Shown here: positions 15,788 through 24,716 of the stretch, piece by piece
How positions within the stretch are numbered: position 1 is the stretch's first letter
How the letters are laid out: each line of letters begins with the position of its first letter
Assembly (NCBI RefSeq): GCF_004363005.1
Contig: NZ_SNYH01000004.1
Coordinates: forward strand, 62,001-126,000
Direction: 5' to 3'
Source: Tenacibaculum caenipelagi
GTDB taxonomy: Bacteria; Bacteroidota; Bacteroidia; Flavobacteriales; Flavobacteriaceae
Length of the DNA: 64,000 nt
Translations under genes and position numbers: made by a program
Notes under the pieces: generated by a model
Told to the model about the DNA's origin: nothing
Seen by the model: only the letters and a program-made list of their open reading frames with translations
The model's database searches: none

Positions 15788-16219
15788 TTAACTGTTGTTT
15801 TTCAATTCTTTAATTCTCAGTATTCTATTTGTTATAATTCCAACGTAACAGGTTAAAATTATAATGAGAGATAAAATTATTTGCCAAGACTTTGATTTAG
15901 GAGAATCAAATAATAATTTAAATTGTGGGATTTGAATTATAGTCAGAATTATTATGAGAGTTGAGAATATTAGTAATGATTTCAGATTCCGAGCTGTTGA
16001 TGTTGGTTTATATCCAATTAATATTTCTTTTGCGTAGAATATAAGCAGCCCAATTGTCAAAATATTTGGTATAAGTAAATTCCAAGAATTGTATTGATTG
16101 GTTTCAAAATTTCCGAAAGTCAAATAAATAAAAGACAACCAACTAAAAATATAGATTGTGAACAAAGTTAATCCAACCCATAATAGTTTAAATAATATTT
16201 CTAGTTTGTTATTTTCCAT
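15788..16219 (-). CDS. four-helix membrane protein, unknown function (cassette ORF 6)
   Basis: A 143-residue protein with four hydrophobic helices (about residues 10-34, 44-66, 80-98 and 110-134) separated by short polar loops, and a C-terminal tail ending in charged residues. ATG start. No family motif is recognised. It lies between elements F (3' side) and G (5' side) as a one-gene unit. It is similar in size and topology to the ORF at 16332 but shows no obvious sequence identity to it. Confidence 0.65.
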   Translation of the reverse strand: MENNKLEILFKLLWVGLTLFTIYIFSWLSFIYLTFGNFETNQYNSWNLLIPNILTIGLLIFYAKEILIGYKPTSTARNLKSLLIFSTLIIILTIIQIPQFKLLFDSPKSKSWQIILSLIIILTCYVGIITNRILRIKELKNNS

Positions 16220-16230
16220 TTAGTCTAATT

Positions 16231-16310
16231 GCATATAACGTTTTTGTGTGCGAGGACTTTCCGAAAGGAAAGTCAGAAGTAATGAACTATAGCCGGTGTT
16301 ACAAGCTGGC
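16231..16310. repeat. cassette-boundary element G (short, type 1-like)
   Basis: About 80 bp. The left end is CATATAACGTTTTTGTGTGC and the right end ACTATAGCCGGTGTTACAAG. The centre is a perfect 8-bp stem GACTTTCC/GGAAAGTC closed by a GAAA tetraloop at 16255-16274. The right end is 21 bases past the stop of the ORF at 16332. Confidence 0.75.
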
Positions 16311-16331
16311 TTTTTTCGGTTCCTCATTTTT

Positions 16332-16784
16332 TCAGTCAGTCAGTTTAATGTTCATTTTATTTTGGGATATATTCTTTATTATATAAAAAATCAAAAACAT
16401 TGATGAAATCAGAAACGGTGTACTTGTCCAAAATGCAATTTCGTAAAGAGAGTCATAATTCCAATTTCCAGAAGATAATAAGTAAACTGAAATCCATAAA
16501 AGTATTAGTCCAAATAATCCAGTTAGATTTTTTGTCCGAGTATTTTTGAGAAACAAGCTTATTATTAAAATGAGTTTACCTAAAATTGAAGATATTATCA
16601 CCAAAGATAATCTATCTTCAAATCCGCCATTAAAATCAAATTCAATTCCGTTTTTCAGCATTTCAGGAATTTGAATAATTCCGATAACATCAAAGATTCC
16701 CATAATTCCAATTCCGTGTCCAGCTCCAATAACTATAAAACAGTGAATTAGTAAAGTGTAAATCTTTAATTTTTTTATATTCAT
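16332..16784 (-). CDS. four-helix membrane protein, unknown function (cassette ORF 7)
   Basis: A 150-residue protein with four hydrophobic segments (about residues 8-34, 55-77, 85-103 and 113-140). The first is Gly-rich (GAGHGIGIMG). ATG start. No recognised family. It is flanked by elements G and H. A transporter or stress-related membrane protein could look like this, but the sequence offers no specific support. Confidence 0.65.
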   Translation of the reverse strand: MNIKKLKIYTLLIHCFIVIGAGHGIGIMGIFDVIGIIQIPEMLKNGIEFDFNGGFEDRLSLVIISSILGKLILIISLFLKNTRTKNLTGLFGLILLWISVYLLSSGNWNYDSLYEIAFWTSTPFLISSMFLIFYIIKNISQNKMNIKLTD

Positions 16785-16794
16785 AAAGTTGTGT

Positions 16795-16940
16795 TCAGCT
16801 TGTGCCTAACGTATTTGTGTATGATTTTTTGCGGGAAAAGACGCGAGTCGTTTTCCGTTTTAGCGGAAAGATAATTAATAAGATTGAATTTCCGCTGAGG
16901 AAATTCAGCCGCAATTAATTATACACCTTGTTGTGCAACG
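16795..16940. repeat. cassette-boundary element H (hairpin-rich)
   Basis: About 146 bp. The left end is TGTGCCTAACGTATTTGTGT and the right end TTATACACCTTGTTGTGCAA. It contains three stems: a GAC/GTC-based stem with a GCGA loop, TTTCCG/CGGAAA, and a perfect GAATTTCC/GGAAATTC with a GCTGA loop at 16886-16906. The right end is 5 bases past the stop of the ORF at 16946. Confidence 0.75.
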
Positions 16941-16945
16941 TATTT

Positions 16946-17710
16946 TTATTCTACATAGTGATTGTCAGATCCGAAAAAATAATCACTTGTTTGTACATTG
17001 TTAAACTCCGTAATTTCTCCATTATTTGCATTTATTTTAAAATGATATTTTACTTCTGGAAAGCAACTCGGTCCAAATATACTTCCTTCCCGAATTAATG
17101 TACTCGTTGACCAAACAAACGATTCAATTCTTTTATCAAACCACAAATCAATATTCAGTTTTTTATATGGGATCTTTCGACGAATTAATTCTGAGTGAAC
17201 AGAATCTATTGGTATCAATTTGTCTGCAAATTCAGCTTTTGGAAAATCAACATCCTTAATTGGTTTTCCATTTGTATCGAGCATTAAATTTATTCCGACT
17301 TTGTCAATTCCTATTTCTGGTAATTTTAATTCATAAATGATTGAGTAAACAGGAAAATTAATAATTGAGTCGCAATCTGATTTTTCTTTGTTTTGCCCCA
17401 AAATTGCTAAAATTTCACTCTCACTTTTTGTTCTTTCTATTTCAATTGGTTTGTCTGAAAGAGCATAGCCAAACTTAAATTCCAGTTTTTGAAAGTTGTT
17501 TATTCCTAATCTATTTTTTAGATAAGAGGTAAATTGATTCTGTATATCAATTGGAATTTTATTTAAGTTATCAAACTCGACAGAATAACAACTGTTTACA
17601 TATTTATAACTTTCAGTTTTAGTAGCAAATTGAGGATATTTTTCACGAGAATATTTATTGCATGATACAAGTGATATAATTATTAATAAACTTAATATTT
17701 TCCCTTTCAT
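16946..17710 (-). CDS. predicted lipoprotein, unknown function (cassette ORF 8)
   Basis: A 254-residue protein with a short leader and lipobox SLVSC (Cys17). The mature part is a mixed alpha/beta sequence with no recognised domain. ATG start. Element H is 5 bases beyond its stop, and element I begins about 17 bases upstream of its start. It is the last cassette ORF before the chromosomal RNA methyltransferase gene. Confidence 0.65.
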   Translation of the reverse strand: MKGKILSLLIIISLVSCNKYSREKYPQFATKTESYKYVNSCYSVEFDNLNKIPIDIQNQFTSYLKNRLGINNFQKLEFKFGYALSDKPIEIERTKSESEILAILGQNKEKSDCDSIINFPVYSIIYELKLPEIGIDKVGINLMLDTNGKPIKDVDFPKAEFADKLIPIDSVHSELIRRKIPYKKLNIDLWFDKRIESFVWSTSTLIREGSIFGPSCFPEVKYHFKINANNGEITEFNNVQTSDYFFGSDNHYVE

Positions 17711-17726
17711 TTATTTTTAATGTACT

Positions 17727-17970
17727 GTTGCGTTATGTTGCACAACTTGTTTATATAGATGTAAAATACATCGTTATACAACCAAAAAGGAGTTATAAGA
17801 GTACTTTACTGTTCTTTTATTTTATTGCTAAGCTTACTTATTTTGGAAAAAAAGGAATTCTATAGCAATTTTTATTCTTTTTTGTTAAGCGTTAGCCAAG
17901 ATAAAACAAAATAAAAAATCGTACAAAAATGTACGGTTAAAAAGATGTTTTTCAATATTGATAAGTAAGT
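17727..17970. repeat. cassette-boundary element I (type 2) abutting the RNA methyltransferase gene
   Basis: The left end is GTTGCACAACTTGTTTATAT, and the interior from about 17770 aligns with element F. The hairpin around CGTACAAAAATGTACGG lies at 17920-17937. The element runs directly into the stop codon of the RNA methyltransferase at 17971 and lacks the usual right-hand GTTGT end, so it marks one boundary of the array. Confidence 0.75.
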
Positions 17971-18768
17971 TTACTGTACAAAATTACGTTGACGTTTCGC
18001 CTCAAAAGTTAAGATGGCTGCGGCAACCGATACATTCATAGAATCTATTTCTCCTTGCATTGGGATGTTGATATTCTGAGTAGCTTGGTCTCTCCAAATT
18101 TGTGTTAATCCTGTAGCTTCGGTACCGACTACCAAAGCAGTGGCTTTCGTATAGTCGTTTTTATGGTATTCGTTTGAGTTTTGTAGGGTAGCACTGTAAA
18201 TATTAATGTTATGCTCCTGTAAGTACGCTATAATGTCTTCAGAAGTGCCTGTAGCTATCTGATTGGTAAATACACAACCCACACTAGAACGTATGATATT
18301 AGGGTTGAATAAATCCGTTTTAGGGTTGGCAATAAAAACAGCATCTACCTTAGCAGCATCGGCAGTACGTAACATAGCACCAATGTTTCCTGGTTTTTCA
18401 ATACTTTCCATAACCAATACGAGTGGAGTAGTGGTGTTGAATTCAATAGCGTCTAAATCAAAGTTTTTAGCTTTCACTACAGCAATAATACCCTCGGTAG
18501 TATCACGATAGGCTAGTTTTTGATATACCTCTTTTGTTATTTCTATACAGTTAGCAGTTTGACTTTTTATTTCTTCTAAGTTTTCCTCAAAAGATAATTC
18601 AGTTACAAATAATACGGTATCAATTTCATAGCCACCTTTAAGTACCAGAGAGATTTCGCGTTGTCCTTCAACTAAAAAAAGGCCTTTTTTCTTACGTTCG
18701 CGTGATTTTTCTTGAAGCTTTAAAAGCTCTTTTATATAGGCGTTTTGTGTACTGCTAATGTGTTTCAT
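17971..18768 (-). CDS. TrmH/SpoU-family RNA 2'-O-methyltransferase
   Basis: The 265-residue protein has an N-terminal RNA-substrate-binding domain (SSTQNAYIKELLKLQEK, then GLFLVEG) and a C-terminal SPOUT fold with the three family motifs: NIGAMLRTADAA, ALVVGTEATGL, and MNVSVAAAILTFE, which form the SAM-binding knot. It methylates ribose in rRNA or tRNA, and the exact nucleotide cannot be read from sequence. It is a monocistronic, near-leaderless gene with a good promoter box. The cassette array begins immediately at its stop codon, so the gene appears to be the chromosomal anchor of the array. Confidence 0.88.
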   Translation of the reverse strand: MKHISSTQNAYIKELLKLQEKSRERKKKGLFLVEGQREISLVLKGGYEIDTVLFVTELSFEENLEEIKSQTANCIEITKEVYQKLAYRDTTEGIIAVVKAKNFDLDAIEFNTTTPLVLVMESIEKPGNIGAMLRTADAAKVDAVFIANPKTDLFNPNIIRSSVGCVFTNQIATGTSEDIIAYLQEHNINIYSATLQNSNEYHKNDYTKATALVVGTEATGLTQIWRDQATQNINIPMQGEIDSMNVSVAAAILTFEAKRQRNFVQ

Positions 18769-18773
18769 CCCTG

Positions 18774-18800
18774 CAAAAGTACGAATATAGACTTAATCAA
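18774..18800 (-). promoter_or_regulatory. promoter of the RNA methyltransferase gene
   Basis: On the minus strand TACTTTTG (18774-18781) matches TAnnTTTG, with TTG at 18798-18800 sixteen bases upstream. The box ends 5 bases from the ATG, so the transcript would be nearly leaderless. Confidence 0.5.
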
Positions 18801-18890
18801 TTACCTAGAGAGGAACTTATGAGGTATAGAAAAGAAATGATTTAAAAACAAGTGTCAGTAAATTAAATCTTTGGCTATCGCTCTGCGATA

Positions 18891-18916
18891 AAAAAGCTCG
18901 GTTGCCCGAGCTTTTT
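18891..18916. terminator. bidirectional rho-independent terminator
   Basis: An 11-bp stem AAAAAGCTCGG/CCGAGCTTTTT with a four-base loop and a T tract on both strands. On the minus strand it lies about 200 bases after the amidohydrolase gene at 19114, with the dispersed repeat in between. Confidence 0.7.
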
Positions 18917-18957
18917 GAGAAAAAATGGTTGTTACTTCTAACATAAGTGCAATAGGA

Positions 18958-19098
18958 GAAGAAACCTGAATGAGATTTCTCGCTATAGCTCGAAATGACT
19001 AGATGAATCGTTATGGAGATTCCTTCGTCATACTTCCTCGGAATGAGGGTAAAAATAGTTGTCATAGTGAGGAGTGATAATGATGTGGATATCTCTTT
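18958..19098. repeat. dispersed palindromic repeat, single degenerate copy
   Basis: Phrases such as GAGATTTCTCGCTATAGCTC, GAGATTCCTTCGTCATAC and GTCATAGTGAGGAGTGATAA match the family arrayed at 53620-54148. The 18769-19113 gap holds no gene, only this copy and the terminator before it. Confidence 0.65.
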
Positions 19099-19113
19099 GT
19101 TTAGAATAACATT

Positions 19114-20412
19114 CTATTGATTTTTATATTTATCTGAATAACGTTTCCATAATTTTGTTTGATGTGATTCTAAGCTAATTTTTCTTCCTTGAATAAAAGC
19201 AGCTGTTAAAATATTAGTACGCATATCTAAAGCATCACCTTCAGAAATGAATAGGGTAGCATCTTTACCAACTTCAAGGGTTCCTATTTTGTCATTAACG
19301 CCTAAAATTTTAGCATTGTTTTGGGTAATTAATTGTAAGGCTTTTTCTTTACCCAATCCGTAAGCAGCATAAGTTCCTGCATAAAAAGGTAAGTTACGTG
19401 TACTCATACGTTCCATATCTCCTTCCATACCTAAACCTACTAAAATACCTGCATCGGTTAATATCTTAGCCGCTCTAAATGGTCTGTCATAATCAGCATC
19501 TTCACCATTAGGTAAACGGTGTGCACGTTCTAAAATAACAGGTACATTGTTCGCTTTTAATAAGTCAGCAACTTTTTCAGCCTCTTGTCCACGAACAATA
19601 ACGATATTTTTAACCCCTAACTCTTTACAAATATTTACAGCATCAGTAATTCCTTTTTCTCCTGATACGTGTACAAACATTCTTTGCGAACCGTTTAAAA
19701 CGCCTTGTAAAGCTTCGTATGGTAAGTTTTTAGGTGTTTTGTTACCTGCTAAGTAGCTTTTTGCGTTGGCAAAAAATTCTTTAAGCTTATCAATGCTTTT
19801 TTGATAGTTTTTGTTAGGCTTTAATCCTGGATCTTCACCCATCCACCAACGACCTCTTGAAAAAACTTGAGGCCAGTTCATGTGAATACCATCATCAGTT
19901 TTAATAGCAGCATCTTCCCAGTTCCAAGCATCTAATTGTACCACTGAAGAGGTTCCTGAAATAACACCACCACGTGGAGCAATTTGTGCCATCAATACTC
20001 CATTAGGACGCATGGTTTCTACTACTTTACTTTCTGCATTATAGGCAATAATACTACGAATATGTGGTAGCATAGAACCTACTTCATCAAAGTCTCTCGT
20101 TGCACGAACAGCATCAATTTCAGCTAAACCTAAAGAGGTGTTTGCTGCAATGAATCCTGGGTATACGTGTTTTCCTTTGGCATTAATAACAGTTCCCATA
20201 CGGGCAATTCTCATGTTAGCACTTCCTACGAACTTAATTTTACCGTCAGAAAACATGATTAAGGAGTTTTCAATTACTTCTCCGTTTCCTAAATGTGCTG
20301 TAGCACCTTCAATACTGTAAGCTTCAGTTTGCTTGGGTGCTGGTGTTTGTTGCGCTATTATGTTTCCTATAAATAAGAAGCATAATATGTTATATATATG
20401 TTTAATTTTCAC
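19114..20412 (-). CDS. exported amidohydrolase-family protein lacking the HxH metal motif
   Basis: A 432-residue protein with a signal peptide (ending NIIA-Q), an imidazolonepropionase/dihydroorotase-like N-terminal beta sandwich (EAYSIEGATAHLGNGEVI) and a C-terminal closing block (KIGTLEVGKDATLFI). Where active enzymes have PGxIDxHxH, it reads PGFIAANTSLGL, so the two bridging His are missing. FVHVSG and the late GMEGD region remain. It may bind a ligand or assist the larger homologue upstream rather than hydrolyse a substrate. It starts at GTG and follows the 980-residue amidohydrolase by about 85 bases, so the two are probably one operon. Confidence 0.8.
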   Translation of the reverse strand: MKIKHIYNILCFLFIGNIIAQQTPAPKQTEAYSIEGATAHLGNGEVIENSLIMFSDGKIKFVGSANMRIARMGTVINAKGKHVYPGFIAANTSLGLAEIDAVRATRDFDEVGSMLPHIRSIIAYNAESKVVETMRPNGVLMAQIAPRGGVISGTSSVVQLDAWNWEDAAIKTDDGIHMNWPQVFSRGRWWMGEDPGLKPNKNYQKSIDKLKEFFANAKSYLAGNKTPKNLPYEALQGVLNGSQRMFVHVSGEKGITDAVNICKELGVKNIVIVRGQEAEKVADLLKANNVPVILERAHRLPNGEDADYDRPFRAAKILTDAGILVGLGMEGDMERMSTRNLPFYAGTYAAYGLGKEKALQLITQNNAKILGVNDKIGTLEVGKDATLFISEGDALDMRTNILTAAFIQGRKISLESHQTKLWKRYSDKYKNQ

Positions 20413-20497
20413 GTTTTAAATTTTTGTTACTATTAGTTTATACTTGTAGTTTGTTAAAACAAACAGTAGTTAATCTTACTAAATTCCTATGTGAGGA

Positions 20498-23440
20498 TTA
20501 TTCTGTATCACAGTGAAATAATTTCTGAGTTTTCTTTTTAGGAGCTTGTGTTTTACCTCCTTTAATCTTCTCTTGTAGCATCATGTTAATTAACTTAGCA
20601 CGTTCTGCTTTAATAGCTTTACGCTTTTCTAAGTCTTTTTCAATATCAAAATAAATAGCTCCGTCAATAATTGTTTTTTCTGCTTTAGAATATACTGAAA
20701 GTGGATTTCCGCTCCAAACTACAACATCAGCATCTTTACCTACTTTAATACTTCCTGTACGATCGTTTAAGTGTAATAATTTCGCAGGATTAATAGTTAC
20801 GGTAGCCCATGCTTCTTGCTCGCTTAATCCACCATATTTTATCAATTTAGCGGCTTCTTGATTTAATCTACGAGACATTTCAGCATCATCAGAATTGATA
20901 GCAACGGTTACTCCTTGATTGTGCATAATCGCTGCATTGTATGGAATAGCGTCGTTAACCTCATATTTATAAGCCCACCAATCAGAGAAAGTAGAACCAC
21001 CAACTCCGTGTTTTTTCATTTTATCAGCTACTTTATATCCTTCTAAAATGTGGGTAAACGTGTTGATGTTAAAGTTGAATTGTTCTGCCACTTTCATCAA
21101 CATATTAATTTCTGATTGCACGTATGAGTGACACGAAATAAAACGTTCTTTATTGATGATTTCAGCTAAGGTTTCTAATTCAATATCTTTACGATATGGT
21201 TGTCCGCTTTTCTTTTGAGCGTCATATTCTTTAGCTCTTTGGAAGTAATCGATATACACTTGTTCAACTCCCATACGTGTTTGAGGAAAACGAACCGTAT
21301 TTAAATCGCCCCAGTTAGATTGTTTTACATTTTCACCCAAGGCAAACTTGATAAACTTAGGTGAATTGTTGTATAACATCCCATCAGTATTTTCACCCCA
21401 TTTTAATTTGATGATTGCCGAACGTCCTCCAATAGGATTAGCTGATCCGTGTAAGATTTGAATAGAGGTAACACCTCCTGCAATATTTCTGTAAATATTA
21501 ATATCATCGGGATTTACGACATCTTCAATAGTTACTTCAGCGGAAGAGTTATGACCTGATTCATTAACAGCAGAAGTAGCAATATGTGAGTGTTCATCAA
21601 TAATACCAGCGGTTACATATTTTTCAGTTCCGTCAATAATTTTTGCTCCTCTACTAGATAAGTTTGTGCCAATTTGTGCAATTTTTCCATCTTTAATCAA
21701 TATATCGGTATTGTTTAATACTTCATTGTTTTCTGAAGTCCAAACAGTAGCATTTTTAATTAAAATGATTTCTTTTTGAGGTTTTGTAGCATTACCATAC
21801 CCAACATTTGGGAAGGAAACAGCGACAACTTCTGGAGCTTTATTTTCTTTTTTCTTGTCTTTCTTTTTATCCTCAATTTTAGATGTGTAGGTAGCTGTCC
21901 ATTGACTTTCATTTCCATTATTGTCAATTACAGTACCTATAAGCTGTTTGTTGTTTAATTGACCAGTCAAGCGAATGAAATTATCACCATCTTTTAAAGT
22001 GATATTAACCCAATTATCAGCAAAAGAAAATTTTGATTTGATTTTTTCTTCTCCTTTTTTTATTTCTGCAGTTTGTTTAGCACCTTCACCAGTAATTGCC
22101 ATCGTATAGGTTAAACCATTAATATTAAAGGTGTAATTACCTGTAATATCTTTGATATTCATTGAGTTAATGGTGTTTTTATCACCCTGTACCCAGTTTT
22201 CATATAAAGTTGTTTTTTCGTCAAAAATATCACCAGAGGTAATTAAAAAATTCGCGTAGCTACCCGTTTTTAAATTTCCAATTTTGTCATTCTTTAAAAT
22301 ACTCGCGGGTACAGAAGTCAATGCCTCTAAAGCGGTAGTTTTATCCAATCCGTAGATGATTGCTTTTTGAAGATTCGTTGTAAAGTCTTTTACATTTTTT
22401 AATTTATAAGTGGTTAACGAAAAAGGAATCTTGTTTTTAGCTAAAATAGCGGGGTTAGAAGGTTCTTGATTCCAAGCACGCATGTCACTCAATGAAATTT
22501 TATTAGCCAAAAACGGATTCGATACATCGTAAGCCTTTTTAAAATTAACAGGAAGAATATACGTAGCGTTAGTAGCCTTAATATCATTCACTCTTTCATA
22601 TTCATTACCTCCACCTACAATAGTATACTGAATACCAAACTCATCTCCAATTTTATCAGCACGCAAGTCGTCTAAATAATTACCAGCATTAAATATTTGA
22701 GATAAGTTTTTATTACTATTCAGCGCTTCCAGAGCTAAATCAGTATTTTTTACATTTCCGTTGGCATACCAATCGGCATCTAAATAAGTTTGACGTAAGA
22801 GAGCCATAGTACCCATACGTGAAGTAGGGTAGCTTTGACGTGATTTTACACTTTTTGAAAACGATAAGTAGTTTCCTGATTTTTTAGCTAGAATTCGGTA
22901 TGCATCAGAACTATTAGGGTTTAGAGTAACTAAAATTCCGTTTCCTTGCATAATTCCATCTTCTAAATGGGTATTTACAACACCGAAGCCTGAAGCTAAC
23001 AATTCTTTTGCTTTTTTTGTATCGAACTTAAATTCTGAAAAAGCGTCTACATCAGGGCGAATATGATCGTTCCAATAATACCCTTTTCTACTTGCATCGT
23101 ATTGAGGTTTTTGTCCAGGACTGTTTTCTTTTTTAGGTTTCTCAATACCAAAGGTTGAATAGGCATCTACAAAAGAAGGGTAAATAGATTTACCATCAAG
23201 ATTGATGATTTGTGCTTCTTTAGGAATAGAAACTGATTTACCCACAGCAACTACTTTTCCGTCTTTGATTAACAAAGTTCCTTTTTTTACTACTTGTTTA
23301 GGGGTTACATAAATGGTAGCATTGGTAAATGCATACACTTTATTTTTTGATGATTTTACTCCTGTGTTGGTAGGAAAGTACTCTTGTGCAAAAGAACTAC
23401 TTATACTCAAAGATAAGAGTAATATTAAAATTTGTTTCAT
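20498..23440 (-). CDS. large exported amidohydrolase with two tandem amidohydrolase units
   Basis: The 980-residue protein has a signal peptide (ending SSFA-Q). The first unit (about residues 35-430) has YPSFVDAYSTFG in place of PGxIDxHxH and is probably inactive. A lipocalin-like or beta linker follows, with a Lys-rich KKDKKKENK stretch near 545. The second unit (about 560-950) has the intact site GIIDEHSHIATS, then CHSY, FTHILEG and AINSDDAEM as metal and catalytic residues. The tail is basic. It is expected to act in the periplasm on a cyclic amide or dipeptide-like substrate, with peptide scavenging one possibility. ATG start, first gene of the pair with the 432-residue protein. Confidence 0.82.
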   Translation of the reverse strand: MKQILILLLSLSISSSFAQEYFPTNTGVKSSKNKVYAFTNATIYVTPKQVVKKGTLLIKDGKVVAVGKSVSIPKEAQIINLDGKSIYPSFVDAYSTFGIEKPKKENSPGQKPQYDASRKGYYWNDHIRPDVDAFSEFKFDTKKAKELLASGFGVVNTHLEDGIMQGNGILVTLNPNSSDAYRILAKKSGNYLSFSKSVKSRQSYPTSRMGTMALLRQTYLDADWYANGNVKNTDLALEALNSNKNLSQIFNAGNYLDDLRADKIGDEFGIQYTIVGGGNEYERVNDIKATNATYILPVNFKKAYDVSNPFLANKISLSDMRAWNQEPSNPAILAKNKIPFSLTTYKLKNVKDFTTNLQKAIIYGLDKTTALEALTSVPASILKNDKIGNLKTGSYANFLITSGDIFDEKTTLYENWVQGDKNTINSMNIKDITGNYTFNINGLTYTMAITGEGAKQTAEIKKGEEKIKSKFSFADNWVNITLKDGDNFIRLTGQLNNKQLIGTVIDNNGNESQWTATYTSKIEDKKKDKKKENKAPEVVAVSFPNVGYGNATKPQKEIILIKNATVWTSENNEVLNNTDILIKDGKIAQIGTNLSSRGAKIIDGTEKYVTAGIIDEHSHIATSAVNESGHNSSAEVTIEDVVNPDDINIYRNIAGGVTSIQILHGSANPIGGRSAIIKLKWGENTDGMLYNNSPKFIKFALGENVKQSNWGDLNTVRFPQTRMGVEQVYIDYFQRAKEYDAQKKSGQPYRKDIELETLAEIINKERFISCHSYVQSEINMLMKVAEQFNFNINTFTHILEGYKVADKMKKHGVGGSTFSDWWAYKYEVNDAIPYNAAIMHNQGVTVAINSDDAEMSRRLNQEAAKLIKYGGLSEQEAWATVTINPAKLLHLNDRTGSIKVGKDADVVVWSGNPLSVYSKAEKTIIDGAIYFDIEKDLEKRKAIKAERAKLINMMLQEKIKGGKTQAPKKKTQKLFHCDTE

Positions 23441-23516
23441 TGAAAATTGAGTTGATTAGTTGATAAAAATATACAGTTGTATCTGAAAGCTAGTTCTTTT
23501 AACAAAAGATTAAGAA

Positions 23517-24566
23517 TTAATTAAGAATTAACTTTCCAATTTTTTCTGGACCCGATAACCAAGCAATATTATTATCAACAAACTGAATAGCATAGTAACT
23601 ATCCTTGCTAACTTCTTTCCAAGTATAACCTCCATCATTTGAAAAAGAAACACCTGTTTTACCTACAGCAATTACCTCTTTCCCGTCAGTATTAGGAATG
23701 TATTGTACACAACTTTTATAATTAGGATTTTCATTATTAGCAACAAGTTCCCATGTTTGTCCGCCATCCGTGGTAATTGCTTTATTAGCAGAGTTGTCTT
23801 CTGGTTTAGAGTAGTTACCACCGATAGCAATTCCGTGATTTTCATCATAAAAATCGATGGAATAAATTCCTTGAGGACCATCTCCTTGAACGATTGGTGT
23901 GTCGAAAATCTCCCAAGTATTTCCAAAATCGGTAGATTTTAAAATTCTAGCTTTTGTTCCTCCAGAACCTATCCAAACTGTATTATTTACAATGGCAATG
24001 TTAGTATTGCTAGCAGCAAAAAAAGCTTCACCCTCTTCAAAAATGGGTAATTGTGAACAAGGAAGTTTTTTCCAAGTATTTCCTCCATTAGAAGTAAGAA
24101 TAACTGACGGACAATCTTCTGTAGGGTCTCCAACGGCTATCCCATGTTTTCCATCAGGAAAAAATTTCATACAGTCGTAAAATACTTTTTCATGTTCTTC
24201 AGTATAAACTAGTTGATATTCATTTTGAGTCCCTTTGTATAAAAGTGCGGGGTTAGCTACTGATAAAACAAAAATGTGTTCATCGTTTTTAGCAATACTC
24301 CTAAAGTGTGGAATGATAGAGTCATTGTAACGTAATTGTTGTGTTTTCCAAGTTTTACCACTATCCTCAGTAGTAGTAATATCTCCTTTAGAACCAGCAT
24401 ATATTAGTTTATTGCTACTAATGGCAAGTATGGCTCTAATACTAGTACTATCTCTTTTGAATTCAGTAATATTAACAGCGTTAATAGTTCTAGGCGTGTG
24501 TTTTTTTTCTGTTTTACAAGAGATGATAATAATAGAGATAAAAAAAAGGACAGATAATCGTTTCAT
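23517..24566 (-). CDS. lipoprotein with Asp-box (BNR/sialidase-like) beta-propeller repeats
   Basis: A 349-residue protein with lipobox IISC. Five Asp-box repeats of the S/TxDxGxTW type are seen: TEDSGKTW, SNGGNTW, STDFGNTW, TTDGGQTW and SNDGGYTW, spaced as in a propeller of the Ycf48/VPS10-like type. Such proteins are anchored in the envelope and usually bind rather than cleave. No sialidase arginine triad was identified. It is divergent from the patatin gene and next to, but separate from, the amidohydrolase pair. Confidence 0.8.
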   Translation of the reverse strand: MKRLSVLFFISIIIISCKTEKKHTPRTINAVNITEFKRDSTSIRAILAISSNKLIYAGSKGDITTTEDSGKTWKTQQLRYNDSIIPHFRSIAKNDEHIFVLSVANPALLYKGTQNEYQLVYTEEHEKVFYDCMKFFPDGKHGIAVGDPTEDCPSVILTSNGGNTWKKLPCSQLPIFEEGEAFFAASNTNIAIVNNTVWIGSGGTKARILKSTDFGNTWEIFDTPIVQGDGPQGIYSIDFYDENHGIAIGGNYSKPEDNSANKAITTDGGQTWELVANNENPNYKSCVQYIPNTDGKEVIAVGKTGVSFSNDGGYTWKEVSKDSYYAIQFVDNNIAWLSGPEKIGKLILN

Positions 24567-24716
24567 GTGTTTGTTTTGGTAGTTTTAGTTGCTGTGTATA
24601 GCCTTGATATTTAAAATAATCATAGAAGATTCAATAGAAAGATTACTTTAAGTATGTCGGTTTTATTTTTTTGATATTTTTACAGAACTAAAAATAGACA
24701 AATCAAACATAAATCT

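Noticed and set aside
10437..17970. Classical integron call
   Set aside because: No integrase gene is present and the element ends do not match the attC core, so only cassette-like organisation is claimed.
18817..19065. Minus-strand ORF of 82 residues
   Set aside because: It is read from the terminator and the dispersed palindromic repeat, not from a gene with recognisable composition.
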